The translations under genes and the position numbers were made by a program. The notes beneath the pieces are model-generated. The model had not been told where the DNA came from. It ran no database searches and saw only the letters and a program-made list of their open reading frames with translations. A DNA stretch of 64,000 nt from Aureococcus anophagefferens (taxonomy: Eukaryota; Sar; Pelagophyceae; Pelagomonadales; Pelagomonadaceae): NCBI RefSeq assembly GCF_000186865.1, contig NW_008705571.1, positions 956,530 to 1,020,529 on the forward strand. The letters run 5' to 3'. Below are positions 51,526 through 60,636 of the stretch, in pieces. Each line of letters begins with the position of its first letter. Position 1 is the stretch's first letter.

Positions 51526-54078
51526 ATGGCGTGGCGCCTGAAGCACAACCCCCTCTTCCTCCTCGAGGAGCTCAACGACGGCACGGCGCCCCCGAAGTAC
51601 GACCAGGACTCGTGCTGTCTGCCCTCGCGGCGCCGGCGCCGCGGCAAGGACATCGCGACGTTGCGGAAGAACAGCCTCCGGCGGAACGTCGTGCGGGAGA
51701 TGACCGCGCGGACGGCGCTCCTGCAGGGCAAGATGCGGCCGTCGCAGATCGCGCGGGGCCCGCGGCGGATCCTCGACGCGTTTCTCGGGTACAACGCCGA
51801 GTCGAAGCGGCGGGTCGCCGCGGCCATCGCGCGGACGCAGGCGGCCTACCGCGGCAACCGCGCGCGGCGCCAGCTCCGCGCGGCCGAGACGGCCGCGGGC
51901 CGCGCCTTGCGGCGCGCCGCGGGCCGCGCGCTCCGGCGGCTCAAACGCGCGGCGCTGAGCCGATTCGCGCGGCTGCCGCGCCGCGCGCGCGTCCGGCTCC
52001 TCGGCGCGGTGGCGCTCTGGGCGCTGGCGTCGGCCTTCGTCTACTTTCCGCGCTGCCTCGTCGTCGCGATCGCCGTCGCCGCGGGCTACGCCTGGTGCCG
52101 CCTGCCGCTCGTGCTCGGCGCGCTCGCGTCGTGGGGCATGTCGCTCACGCCGAAGCGCTTCGACTGGTCCATCGCGTGGATCGAGGTCTACGTCGCGCCG
52201 CCCTGGAGCGCGCGGCCGAGCCACGTGACGCTCTGCGACTGGACGTGGAAGAACCCGCCGGGCTTCGGCGGCGGCTACGTCCTGAAAGTCGACAAGTTCT
52301 CTCTCCACTTCGACGCGGCGTCCGTGCTCCGCGCGCTCAGGGACCGGCGCCGGGAGGCCGTCGCGGTGTCCGAGCTCCACCTCACGGGCGTCCACTTCTG
52401 CGCGAAGCGCAACGTGCAGGACGCGCTGAATTTGATGGTCTCGCTGGACCTCCAGGACGAGGACGAGAACATCATCTCGCAGCGCTTCTTCCGGCGGGAG
52501 GCGGGCGGCGGCGACGACGACGCGCCCCCGCGGCCCGAGGGCGCGCCGCCGCCGTTCCGCGCGCCGGGCCGCTTCAAGGTCGAGAGCGCGTGGGCGAGCC
52601 CCCGGTCGCCGCGGCCGGCCGCCGACGCCGTCGAGCCGGACACGCCCGTGCGCGACCCGCGGCGGCGGCCGCGCTGGGGCGTGCCGCTGAAGCTCGACGT
52701 CGCCCACGTCTTCGCGACGGACGTGCGCCTCGACCTCGTGGACTTCATCCAGCGCCAGGACGGCGGCGCGCTGAGCGGGCTCTTCGGCGACTTCAACCTG
52801 CCGTTCCTCAACATGAGCGACGCGGAGCGGAAGAACGTCGTCGTGCCCCACATCCACGTGCCCCGGTCGGCCGTCGTCCGCGGCGCGCCGAGCCGGCGCA
52901 AGGACGGCGTCTACCTGGGCGAGGTCGTCTGGGCGTTGATCTTCGCGCTGCTCAACAAGGTCGTCTGGCTCGCGCCGCAGACGCTCCTCAAGAACGGCAC
53001 CATGGCCGCGCTGCTCGCCGTCAAGGACGTCGCGGCGCTCGGCGTCACCAAGGCCGCGGAGCTCACGGTGAACAACCTGGGCCGCACGGGCTCGGGCGCG
53101 TCCGCGGCCGTGAACCCGACGGCGAGGAAGCGGCGCACGCGCTACCTGCCGGCGCCGCTGGAGACGCTGCTCGCGCGGCTGCGCGTGCCCGGGGCCCTGG
53201 ACCTGCGGCGCGGCGAGTGCGTCCTCGAGGTGACGCTCCACCGCGGCCGGCGCATGACGCGGTGCAAGCGCGGGCCGCGCGGCGAGCGCGCGGACCACCT
53301 CGCGGTCAACGCGCAGGCCATCGTGCAGCTCTACAAGAGCGACGCCGACGACGACCACCTGCGCATCGTCGAGCAGCAGGCGAGCGGCCTGCGGCTCTGG
53401 ACGAAGGCGCCGTCCTGGGGCGGCGAGACGTTCCTGCTGGGGCCCGTCGCCGCGGTGGAGACGACGACGGTGCGCGTCGTCTGCATCCACCGCAACCTCG
53501 GCGGCATCGCGAAGAAGACGCCGGGCAAGTACGCGACCTTCGGCATGCGCTTCGGCCGCCGCCGCGCGCCGCCCGAGGGCATCGTCGACGACGACCTGGG
53601 GGGGTCGCTCGCGAAGAACCGCGGCTCCGAGCCGACGTCGGAGATCGAGCTGTCGCTGTCGCAGCTCTTCCTCCTGGGCAAGGCGGGCCCGCGCAACGCG
53701 TCCAAGGGCCTCGTGGGCTGGTTCGCGCTCACGCCGCCGCGCCGCGGGCCGCCGCCGGCGGAGCTCCTCACGGGCGACCTGAAGCTCGGCTTCAAGCTCC
53801 GGAACCCGCACCTGTTGGAGAACCTGTCGCCGGGGCAGCGCGAGCGCATACAAAAGTACCCGAAGCGCTACATCGACGTGCTCAACGGGTCGAGCCGCGG
53901 CATGTCGCCGCCGCCGCCGAAGCTCCGCAAGTCGCCCAAGGCCGCGCCGCGGACGCCGCCGCGGACGCCGCCGGTCCCGGTGCTGGCGGCGCCGCCGCGG
54001 CCGCGCAAGTCGCCCGCGAGTCCGGGGCTCTTCGGGGAGGAGGGCCGCGCGGTCGCGGCGCAGCGGCCGTTTTTATAA
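51526..54078 (+). CDS. IQ-motif membrane protein of unknown function
   Basis: An 850-residue protein. An IQ-like calmodulin-binding motif (RTQAAYRGNRARRQLR) lies near residue 105. Arg-rich helices follow, then one or two membrane helices at about 160-205 (LLGAVALWALASAFVYF, LVVAIAVAAGYAW). The rest is a soluble region of long strands and helices (SWGMSLTPKRFDWSIAWIEV, GYVLKVDKFSLHFDAASVLR, ELHLTGVHFCAKRN). This beta-strand-rich pattern after an N-terminal anchor is reminiscent of lipid-transfer tube proteins of the VPS13/BLTP type, but I cannot establish that. The C-terminus is Pro-rich with repeated R-T-P-P. The gene is divergent from the surface-protein gene (186 bp between starts). Confidence 0.55.
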   Translation: MAWRLKHNPLFLLEELNDGTAPPKYDQDSCCLPSRRRRRGKDIATLRKNSLRRNVVREMTARTALLQGKMRPSQIARGPRRILDAFLGYNAESKRRVAAAIARTQAAYRGNRARRQLRAAETAAGRALRRAAGRALRRLKRAALSRFARLPRRARVRLLGAVALWALASAFVYFPRCLVVAIAVAAGYAWCRLPLVLGALASWGMSLTPKRFDWSIAWIEVYVAPPWSARPSHVTLCDWTWKNPPGFGGGYVLKVDKFSLHFDAASVLRALRDRRREAVAVSELHLTGVHFCAKRNVQDALNLMVSLDLQDEDENIISQRFFRREAGGGDDDAPPRPEGAPPPFRAPGRFKVESAWASPRSPRPAADAVEPDTPVRDPRRRPRWGVPLKLDVAHVFATDVRLDLVDFIQRQDGGALSGLFGDFNLPFLNMSDAERKNVVVPHIHVPRSAVVRGAPSRRKDGVYLGEVVWALIFALLNKVVWLAPQTLLKNGTMAALLAVKDVAALGVTKAAELTVNNLGRTGSGASAAVNPTARKRRTRYLPAPLETLLARLRVPGALDLRRGECVLEVTLHRGRRMTRCKRGPRGERADHLAVNAQAIVQLYKSDADDDHLRIVEQQASGLRLWTKAPSWGGETFLLGPVAAVETTTVRVVCIHRNLGGIAKKTPGKYATFGMRFGRRRAPPEGIVDDDLGGSLAKNRGSEPTSEIELSLSQLFLLGKAGPRNASKGLVGWFALTPPRRGPPPAELLTGDLKLGFKLRNPHLLENLSPGQRERIQKYPKRYIDVLNGSSRGMSPPPPKLRKSPKAAPRTPPRTPPVPVLAAPPRPRKSPASPGLFGEEGRAVAAQRPFL

Positions 54079-54236
54079 GCTAGGAGAGCTCCCGGACTCG
54101 AGATGCTTGCGCTAAATCTCGACTTAAATCTCGGCGAGCGGCCAGCATCCACAGCTGAGATTTCAAGCCAGTAGACCGCGCCCGATAGTTCAGCGCCGAC
54201 GAGACAGACAACACGACCACGAACGACGACAAGACT

Positions 54237-56111
54237 ATGGCCCCCACCTGGCAAGAGAAGCAAGAAGAATACGCGCAAAAGAAGGCCCGGGCGAAGGCCC
54301 TGAAACTCCGCCTTACCTGCACCATCTGCGGGGAGAAGGCCAAGCTCAATTGCCCCTGCGGCACGACGCAGTGCGCGCCCGGCGCATGAGAAGATGCGCG
54401 GAAGGGAGAGGACGCCCGGCGCTCGGAGACGTCGACGGAGATTCGCGCGAACGGGTCGGGGGCGTCGCGCGATCGCGCCGCGACGCGAACCCGCAGGTAC
54501 TGTTCGACGGACTGTCAACGCGTCGACTGGCGCGACCGGGGCCACCGGAAGGCGTGCAAGAAGATCCGCGACGAGCGGGCGGCGGAGGCGGCGCGCGCGG
54601 AGGCGCCGACGCCCCCGCTGTCGCCCCCGGTCTACGGCCCCGCGCCGCGGTCGGGCGCCGACGAGGTCCGCGCGCGCATCGCCGCCGAACACAAGGCGGC
54701 CCGCGCGCGCCGCGAGGCGGAGCCGGAGCCGGAGAAGGTCTGGCTAGGTTCGGCGCGATCGGGACGCGAGTGCCCGATCTGCTTCGTGCCCTGGGACCCG
54801 AACATGTCCATGATACTTCGGCCCTGCTGCTGCCGACATATATGCGACTCGTGCGAGAAAAAGTTGACGGCTGATGATCCCTGTCCGCTGTGCCGTTCAC
54901 CGTGGCCCAAGACTGATGCGGAGCACCTGGCTATGCTGAAGAAAAACGTGGCGAACGAGGTTCCAGAGGCGATCACGGCGCTCGCCGTGTGTTATCGCGA
55001 CGGGGATTACGGCCTCGTGAAGTCCGCAAAGAAGGCCGCGAAACTCTACAAGCGCGCCGTGGAGCTCGGGGACGTGAAGGCGATGACTTCCCTTGGTGTA
55101 TATTACAAGAACGGAAATGGCGTAAAGATGGACGAAGCGAAGGCGAAGCAATTGTATCGAATGGCCGCGGATCGCGGCGACTACATCGCGCAGATGAATC
55201 TCGGAGGCCTCCTCCTGGCCGAGAAGAACGACGACGAAGCCTACCGCTGGTTCCTCCTGGCGGCACAGCAGGGCTTCACCGCAGCCGAGCTTCAGGTCGG
55301 CATCGCGCACGGTGCTGGCTGGGGAGTGGCCAAGGACTACGTGGAAGCGAAACGGTGGTTCTTGCGAGCAGCAGCCAAGGGTTGCGAGCGCGCAAAGGGC
55401 TACCTCGAGCAGATGGACTGTAAGAAGGCGATTAGGCAGAGTCGTCCCGCAGCGGATCAAGGCGACGTGCAGGCGCAGTACACGCTCGGCAACTTTCTAA
55501 GCGATCACGGAAAAGAGCTCGAGGACCGCGGCGAACACGAAGAATCTATCGCGGCCTACGAGGAGTCCGTGCGCTATTTGACGCTTGCTGCTGCCCAAAA
55601 CTACGGGGAGGCTCAGCACAACCTGGCTCTCGCCTACGCGGAAGGTCGCGGCGTCGAGCAGGATCTCGCAGCGACCGTGCGTCTCTGGTTAATGGCCGAC
55701 GCCCAAGGCATAGAGCATTCGCGATACATGCTGGAACTTTATGACAGTCTCGATAAGATCAACAGCCTCGAAATGCGCCGTGAAGTGATAGACGAAATGG
55801 CCTCAGAAATCGCCGAGATGCCCGGGCGATGCGGCTTCGAGGTGCGTATCATGCGCGCCATGTTCCCCGAGCCGCCGCCGGACATCCAGTTACGCTTCGA
55901 CATCGGCGCGAGAGTCGAGTGCCGCATGGAAGATGCCTTTTGCGTGGGCACGGTGGTCGATGTATGGTACCGCGAGCAGGGCATGACGCCGGGGTTCCTC
56001 GCGCCGTATCAGGTCGAGCTCGACGAACACGAGCCACACGGCCGCTTCATCATGGCTCCCGAGGACGACGACCACTACATTCGCAGCCGTGACCGTCCCG
56101 GGCGGCGCTAA
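54237..56111 (+). CDS. MYND-RING-Sel1 repeat protein A with Tudor-like tail, two exons
   Basis: Exons 54237-54370 and 54497-56111 give 582 residues. A MYND zinc finger is split by the intron (CTICGEKAKLNCPCGTTQ then YCSTDCQRVDWRDRGHRKAC). A RING-like finger (CPICFVPWD ... CCCRHICDSCEKKL ... CPLCRSP) follows at about 137-180. Sel1/TPR-like repeats run over about 195-465 (AAKLYKRAVELGDVKAMTSL and relatives). A Tudor-like module ends the protein (residues 512-570: GARVECRMED ... APYQVELDEHE). The order suggests an adaptor or E3 ligase with a large binding scaffold. Splicing was inferred because it rebuilds the finger exactly in phase 2. Codon use is mixed, with the Sel1 part A/T-richer. Confidence 0.8.
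54371..54496 (+). other. 126-nt GT-AG intron in the MYND finger (paralogue A)
   Basis: It starts GTGCGC and ends CCGCAG, in phase 2. The same position is interrupted by a 64-nt intron in paralogue B, so the intron predates the duplication. Confidence 0.8.
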
Positions 56112-56281
56112 GCCTACTAATCTTTTACGCACGGCAACCTCTTAGCGAGGCTTTAGCGGTCCAGGCTCGGTCGGACTCATGTCGATTGAGCATTTATAAA
56201 TACAAACCAAATAAATTTTTGCGAGTGGCAAAAGTCAGCCACCCGCCCGCACGCCCCGCGCTTCAATCCATCCCGGACGAC

Positions 56282-57821
56282 ATGCTGAACCCCTTGTCAT
56301 TCTTTGGCTCCATCTTCCGGAGCGCGCCATCCGATGAGCAAGCCGCTGAGTCGCCCCCCGAGCAGGAGCAGGAGACGGTTGGCGAGACCGAGCCCGCCGA
56401 GCTCGCCGCGGCCGAGCCCGAGCCCGAGCCCGACGCGGGGCCCGAGCCCGACGCGGGGCCCGAGCCCGACGCGGGGCCCGAGCCCGCGGCCGAGCCCGAG
56501 ACCGCGCCCGCGGAGCTCGTGCCGGAGCCCGCGTCCACCGAGCCTGAGCCCGCGGCGCGGCCCGCGGTCGCGATGAATCCAGAGATACTCGCGAAGAAGC
56601 TCGAGTACGAGGCGAAGAAGGCGCGCGTCAAGGAGCTCCAGGCGCGCATGACCTGCACCATCTGCGGTGAGAAGGCCAAGCTTAATTGTCCTTGTGGGAC
56701 GACGCAGTGCGCGCCCGGCGCCAGGACGCGCGCAAACGGGTCGGGCGCGGCTCGACGCGTCCCGTCACAGGTACTGCTCGACGGACTGTCAACGCATCGA
56801 CTGGCGCGAGCGAGGCCACCGGAAGGCGTGCAAGAAGATCCGGAAGGAGCGCGCGACGGAGGCGGCGCGGCCCGAGGCGCCGACGCCCCCGCCGTCGCCC
56901 CCGGTCTACGGCCCCGCGCCGCGGTCGCACGCCGACGAGGTCCGCGCGCGCATCGCGGCGGAACACGAGGCCGCTCGCGCGCGGCGCGAGGCGGAGCCGG
57001 AGCCGGCGCCGGAGTCGGCGCGGTGGGGCTCGCGGTGCCCGTGTTGCCTCGAGGATTGGGACTTGAACGTGAGTCCCGTGTTGCGCATCTGCTGCTGTCG
57101 ATTGACCTGCGCCGCGTGCAACCTCAAGGTCGGCAACAAGCCATGTCCTCTATGTCGCGCGCCGTCCTTGCCGAAGGAGGGGGTCATATCCGGATTACGT
57201 CGCCACATCGACAACGACGTGCCGGAAGCGATGCTCGCTCTGGGCGATTACTACAAGAATGGCCACAGCTTCTACTCCATCGTGAAATCTTCGAAAAAAG
57301 CAGCGAAACTTTACGAGCGCGCCGCTGATCTGGGCAACGTGAGAGCGATGACGGAGCTCGGGACGTTCTACGTCAACGGTGACGGCGTCAAGCTGGACAA
57401 GCGGAAGGGGATGGCCCTCACACGTACTGCCGCGGACCGCGGTTTTGCAATGGCACAACACAATCTCGCAGTCCAGTTGGCAAAGGATTCGGGGGTGTTT
57501 GGCGCGGAGAGTCACAACAAAGTGGTTTCGATGGAAATCATTCGATTGTACAGACTCGCGGCCGAGCAGGGATACACCGGGTCCGAGAACAACCTCGGCA
57601 ACTGGTACATGCGCGGCGGATTGGGTGTCGATCAGGACATCGACGAAGCCGTGTTCTGGTACAGACGGGCGGCTAGAAAAGGACACAAGAACGCGTCGTC
57701 CGTGCTTACGCAGCTTGGTATTGATCACATCAAGGGCCAGGCTCCCAGCAACCCAAGAAACGTGATGCGAGAGTCGACTCTCACATCAAGGGCCAGGCTC
57801 CCAGCAACCCGTCCACGCTGA
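56282..57821 (+). CDS. MYND-RING-Sel1 repeat protein B, truncated tail, two exons
   Basis: Exons 56282-56706 and 56771-57821 give 491 residues. Compared with paralogue A it has an added Pro/Glu/Ala-rich N-terminus with a G-P-E-P-D-A repeat. The MYND finger is the same (CTICGEKAKLNCPCGTTQ then YCSTDCQRIDWRERGHRKAC), followed by a RING-like finger (CPCCLEDWD ... CPLCRAP) and about four Sel1-like repeats. It lacks the last repeats and the Tudor-like tail of A. The last residues come from a 56-bp duplication that shifts frame and creates the stop. It may be a shortened functional protein or a decaying copy. The start at 56282 was chosen over 56186; an internal ATG at 56574 aligns with the start of A. 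Confidence 0.75.
56421..56474. repeat. 18-bp tandem repeat, three copies
   Basis: Units of the form CCCGAGCCCGACGCGGGG encode the P-E-P-D-A-G repeats near the N-terminus of paralogue B. Confidence 0.8.
56707..56770 (+). other. 64-nt GT-AG intron in the MYND finger (paralogue B)
   Basis: It starts GTGCGC and ends GTCACAG, in phase 2, at exactly the same codon as in paralogue A. Confidence 0.8.
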
Positions 57822-57836
57822 TGCGAGAGTCTCGAG
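57725..57836. repeat. 56-bp tandem duplication creating a gene's 3' end
   Basis: The units 57725-57780 and 57781-57836 share their first 30 bases exactly and most of the rest. Because 56 is not a multiple of three, the second copy is read in another frame and supplies the stop of paralogue B. Confidence 0.9.
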
Positions 57837-57865
57837 ACAGGTGGCGCGTGGTCTAAGACTAAAAG

Positions 57866-60474
57866 TTACGCCCCGGGGCAAACCTCCTCCGAGTCCCCCG
57901 CGAGCAACGGCCGGCAGTCCGCGACCCAGGACGCGTCCCGCGCGAAGGACCAGTCGGAGTCCCAGAAGCCCGCGGCGACGTAGCCCGCGGCGCCGCCGGT
58001 CTCCGCGGCCGCGGCGTCGAGGACGACGACGTCGGGGAGCGCGTTGGAGAAGGGCTGGCGCGCCATGGGCGGGATCGTCGGCGTCGCGAGGAGCGCGACG
58101 AGCGCCGCGAGCGCGCCGTCGTCCGCGCCCCAGAGCAGCAGCGCGAGGCGGCCGTCCAACGGGAGCAGCGCCGCGACGGCGACGCCCGGCCCGCGGAAGG
58201 CGCAGCCGCCGAGGTCGACGGCGCCGTCGCGGATCTCGAGCGCCGCGGCCGTGCGGTTCAGCGCGTCGCGCGCGGCGGCCGAGTCGCCGAGGAGCACGAC
58301 GTTGCCGGGTCCCGAGGCGTCGTCGAGCGCGACGGGCGCGCGCGCGTGGCCCGTCTGCGCGAACTGGTTCGCGAGATAAACAGCCAGCGCCAGGTGCTTC
58401 TCCTCCGCGACGATCTCGAATGCCGTCTCGACGACCTGGCGCAAGGGCCCCGACGTGCCGGGCCCGCGGCCGGCCGACGCGCCGCAGGCGCGCCAATCGC
58501 CGCCGTCGAAACACGCCTCGCCCGCGGGCAGGTCCGCGCCGTCGACGCGCGCCGCCTCGGCCAACCGGAGCCGCCGCACGTTGCGCGTCGCGAGGCGGCC
58601 GCCGGCCGTCACCGCGACCGTCGACGTGCGGAACGGCGCGACCTGCTGGAGCACGCGGAAGCCGCAGGCCCCGAGGACCGCGTCGACGTTCGGGCAGACG
58701 TGGACGTAGCCCGCGGGGCACGGTCGCCGATCGCGCGCGAACGCGTCCGCGAAGAACGCGCGCTGCGCCTCGTCGTTGACCGCGCCGCCGTCGTTGGGGT
58801 AGGCCGTGTCCCACCACCAGTGCGCCTTGCCCGGGAGTTCGACGTAGGACACGGCCTCCGGGCACGCGCTCGCAATTAAGCGATGCAGGCGCCGCATGTA
58901 GAAGGGCGGCACGGCCTGGTCCTGGTCGCCCGCGCGGAGCAGCGCGGGCGCGCGGCACAGGTTCGTCGCGAGCGTGTCGACCTCGCTCCCGGCGAGCGTC
59001 GCGTCGAGGACGGCGCGGAGCGCGGGCTCGACCGCGTGGGCCGCCGCGTCGTGGACGTAGCGGGCGTTCGAGTCGCCGTAGGTCTCCTTCCGGAGCCAGC
59101 CCGCCGTCGCCGAGAGCCCCCGCGCGTCGCCGAGCACCGCGGCGAGGAGCGCGGCGCCGTGGCCGCCCATGGAGTGGCCCGTGACGACGACGTCTAGATC
59201 GCGGCGCCGGCCGAAGTCGCGGTCCGCGAGCGCGTCGAGCGCCGCGAGCGCGTGCCCGAGGCCGACGCCCTCCCAGTTGTGCGCGCCGTGGCGCGACGGC
59301 GCGAGCAGCGTCGCGCAGGCCTCCGCGGGCGCGCCGAAGGCGTAGGGCTCCGCGTCCGCCGCGCCCCGCGGCTTCATCTTGAACGCGTCGGCGCTGTCGC
59401 GCGCGTCGATGGACGTGCCGTGGAGCCTACGCATCGACGTCGAAGACACAAAGCAGGAACGGACGCCGCGACGCGCATGAGCAGCACGCGCTTCGCGTTC
59501 GCGCAGGGGGGCAGGACGACGCCCGCGCTCTGCACGGACCCGTCGCGGTCGAGGAAGGTCATGAGCGCCGACGCGTTGCGCGCGCGGCACTCGATGGCCA
59601 GGGCCGCGTCCCCGACGGCCACGCCCGCCGCCGTCACCGCGAGGCGCGGCGCCGCGCGCTCGCCGGCCGCGCACGCGTCCTTCGAGGAGACCTTGACGCG
59701 CACGAAGGCGAGCTGGCCCGGCGCGACGGCGTCGTCGCCGACGATCGACGCGTCGACGCGGGCGCTCGACGACGCGACGGCGAAGTCCCGGAGCCAGCGG
59801 CGCCCGCCGTTCCAGACCTCGAGCGCCACGTAGCCGGAGAGCGCCTCGCCCTCGACCCAGTCCGGCGCGGCCGCCGCGCGCAGCTGCGTCGCGCTCGCCG
59901 CGTCGACGACGCAGCGGACGGCGCCCCGGTGCTTCGCGCGCACGCGCATGCGGACGGCGTGGACGCCCGCGGCGAGGTCGTAGGCCGCCGCGAGCGCCGG
60001 AATCGCGCGCCCGTAGACGTCGCCCGCCGCTACCGTGAAATCGTCGACGGTGAACGCCGCGACGCCCTCGCAGCGCACGGAGGCGCGCGCGGCGTCGCGG
60101 AGCCTGAAGGACCCGACGGCGAGGGCCTGCCACTCGAGGACCTCGTGGCCGCCGACGCCCCGCACGAGCGCGTTCCAGTCGACGACGTCGTCGAAGGCGA
60201 TCGTCGCGCTGCCGTCGCCGCCGGCGCGCGCGACGGCCCAGGCCGTCACGAGGCCGCCCGTCGCGTGCTCCGACGGCAGCGGCGCGGCGAGCTTCGGCGC
60301 ATGCGCCGCGAGCGCCGCGGCGTCGCGCAGCCCGCCCTCGACCTCGTCCTTGCCAGTGGCGAAGGGGCCGAGCACGTAGTAGGCGTCGATGGCCGCGGTG
60401 CCGTCGACGGCCACGGGCCGGAGCTTCGCACCGGCGGCCGCGGTTGCAAAAGCGAGGCAGGCGAGGGCGCGCAT
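57866..60474 (-). CDS. Secreted alpha/beta-hydrolase (esterase-like), two exons
   Basis: Exons 59477-60474 and 57866-59426 give 852 residues. A signal peptide (MRALACLAFATAAAGA) and a beta-rich N-terminal domain of about 300 residues precede an alpha/beta-hydrolase core: VLLM then LHGTSIDARD (oxyanion loop), the nucleophile elbow VTGHSMGGHG (S418), an acidic loop AGDQDQAVP, and the catalytic His in GKAHWWWD. A second, beta-rich domain forms the C-terminal half. It resembles secreted PHB-depolymerase/feruloyl-esterase-like and prolyl-oligopeptidase-like hydrolases; the substrate cannot be told. The exons join cleanly only with a GC-AG intron. The gene's 5' end lies in a 43-bp duplication. Confidence 0.75.
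59427..59476 (-). other. Proposed 50-nt GC-AG intron
   Basis: It starts GCGCGT and ends GATGCGTAG with a pyrimidine-rich stretch inside. Its removal joins V-L-L-M to L-H-G-T at the oxyanion loop. No GT donor gives the right phase. Confidence 0.55.
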
Positions 60475-60540
60475 GGTCTCACCGAGGGCTCTCCATAAGG
60501 CAGGCGAGGGCGCGCGTGATCTCACCGAGAGCACTCCCCT
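60455..60540. repeat. 43-bp tandem duplication at a gene start
   Basis: AGGCAGGCGAGGGCGCGC begins both copies (60455 and 60498). The first holds the ATG of the hydrolase gene on the minus strand. In the second the ATG has become ACG. Confidence 0.8.
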
Positions 60541-60636
60541 GAAAGGTTATCTGCCCACACCCAGGGTAAAGTTGCGGCACGAATCCTGCCGCGAGAGGCT
60601 GCCCCGATCGATCAGCGCGGTTGTGCGCCGCGCAGC

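Noticed and set aside
54371..54496. An introner-type mobile element in the MYND intron
   Set aside because: Such elements are known in Aureococcus-like genomes, but no clear terminal inverted repeats or target-site duplication could be seen by eye here.
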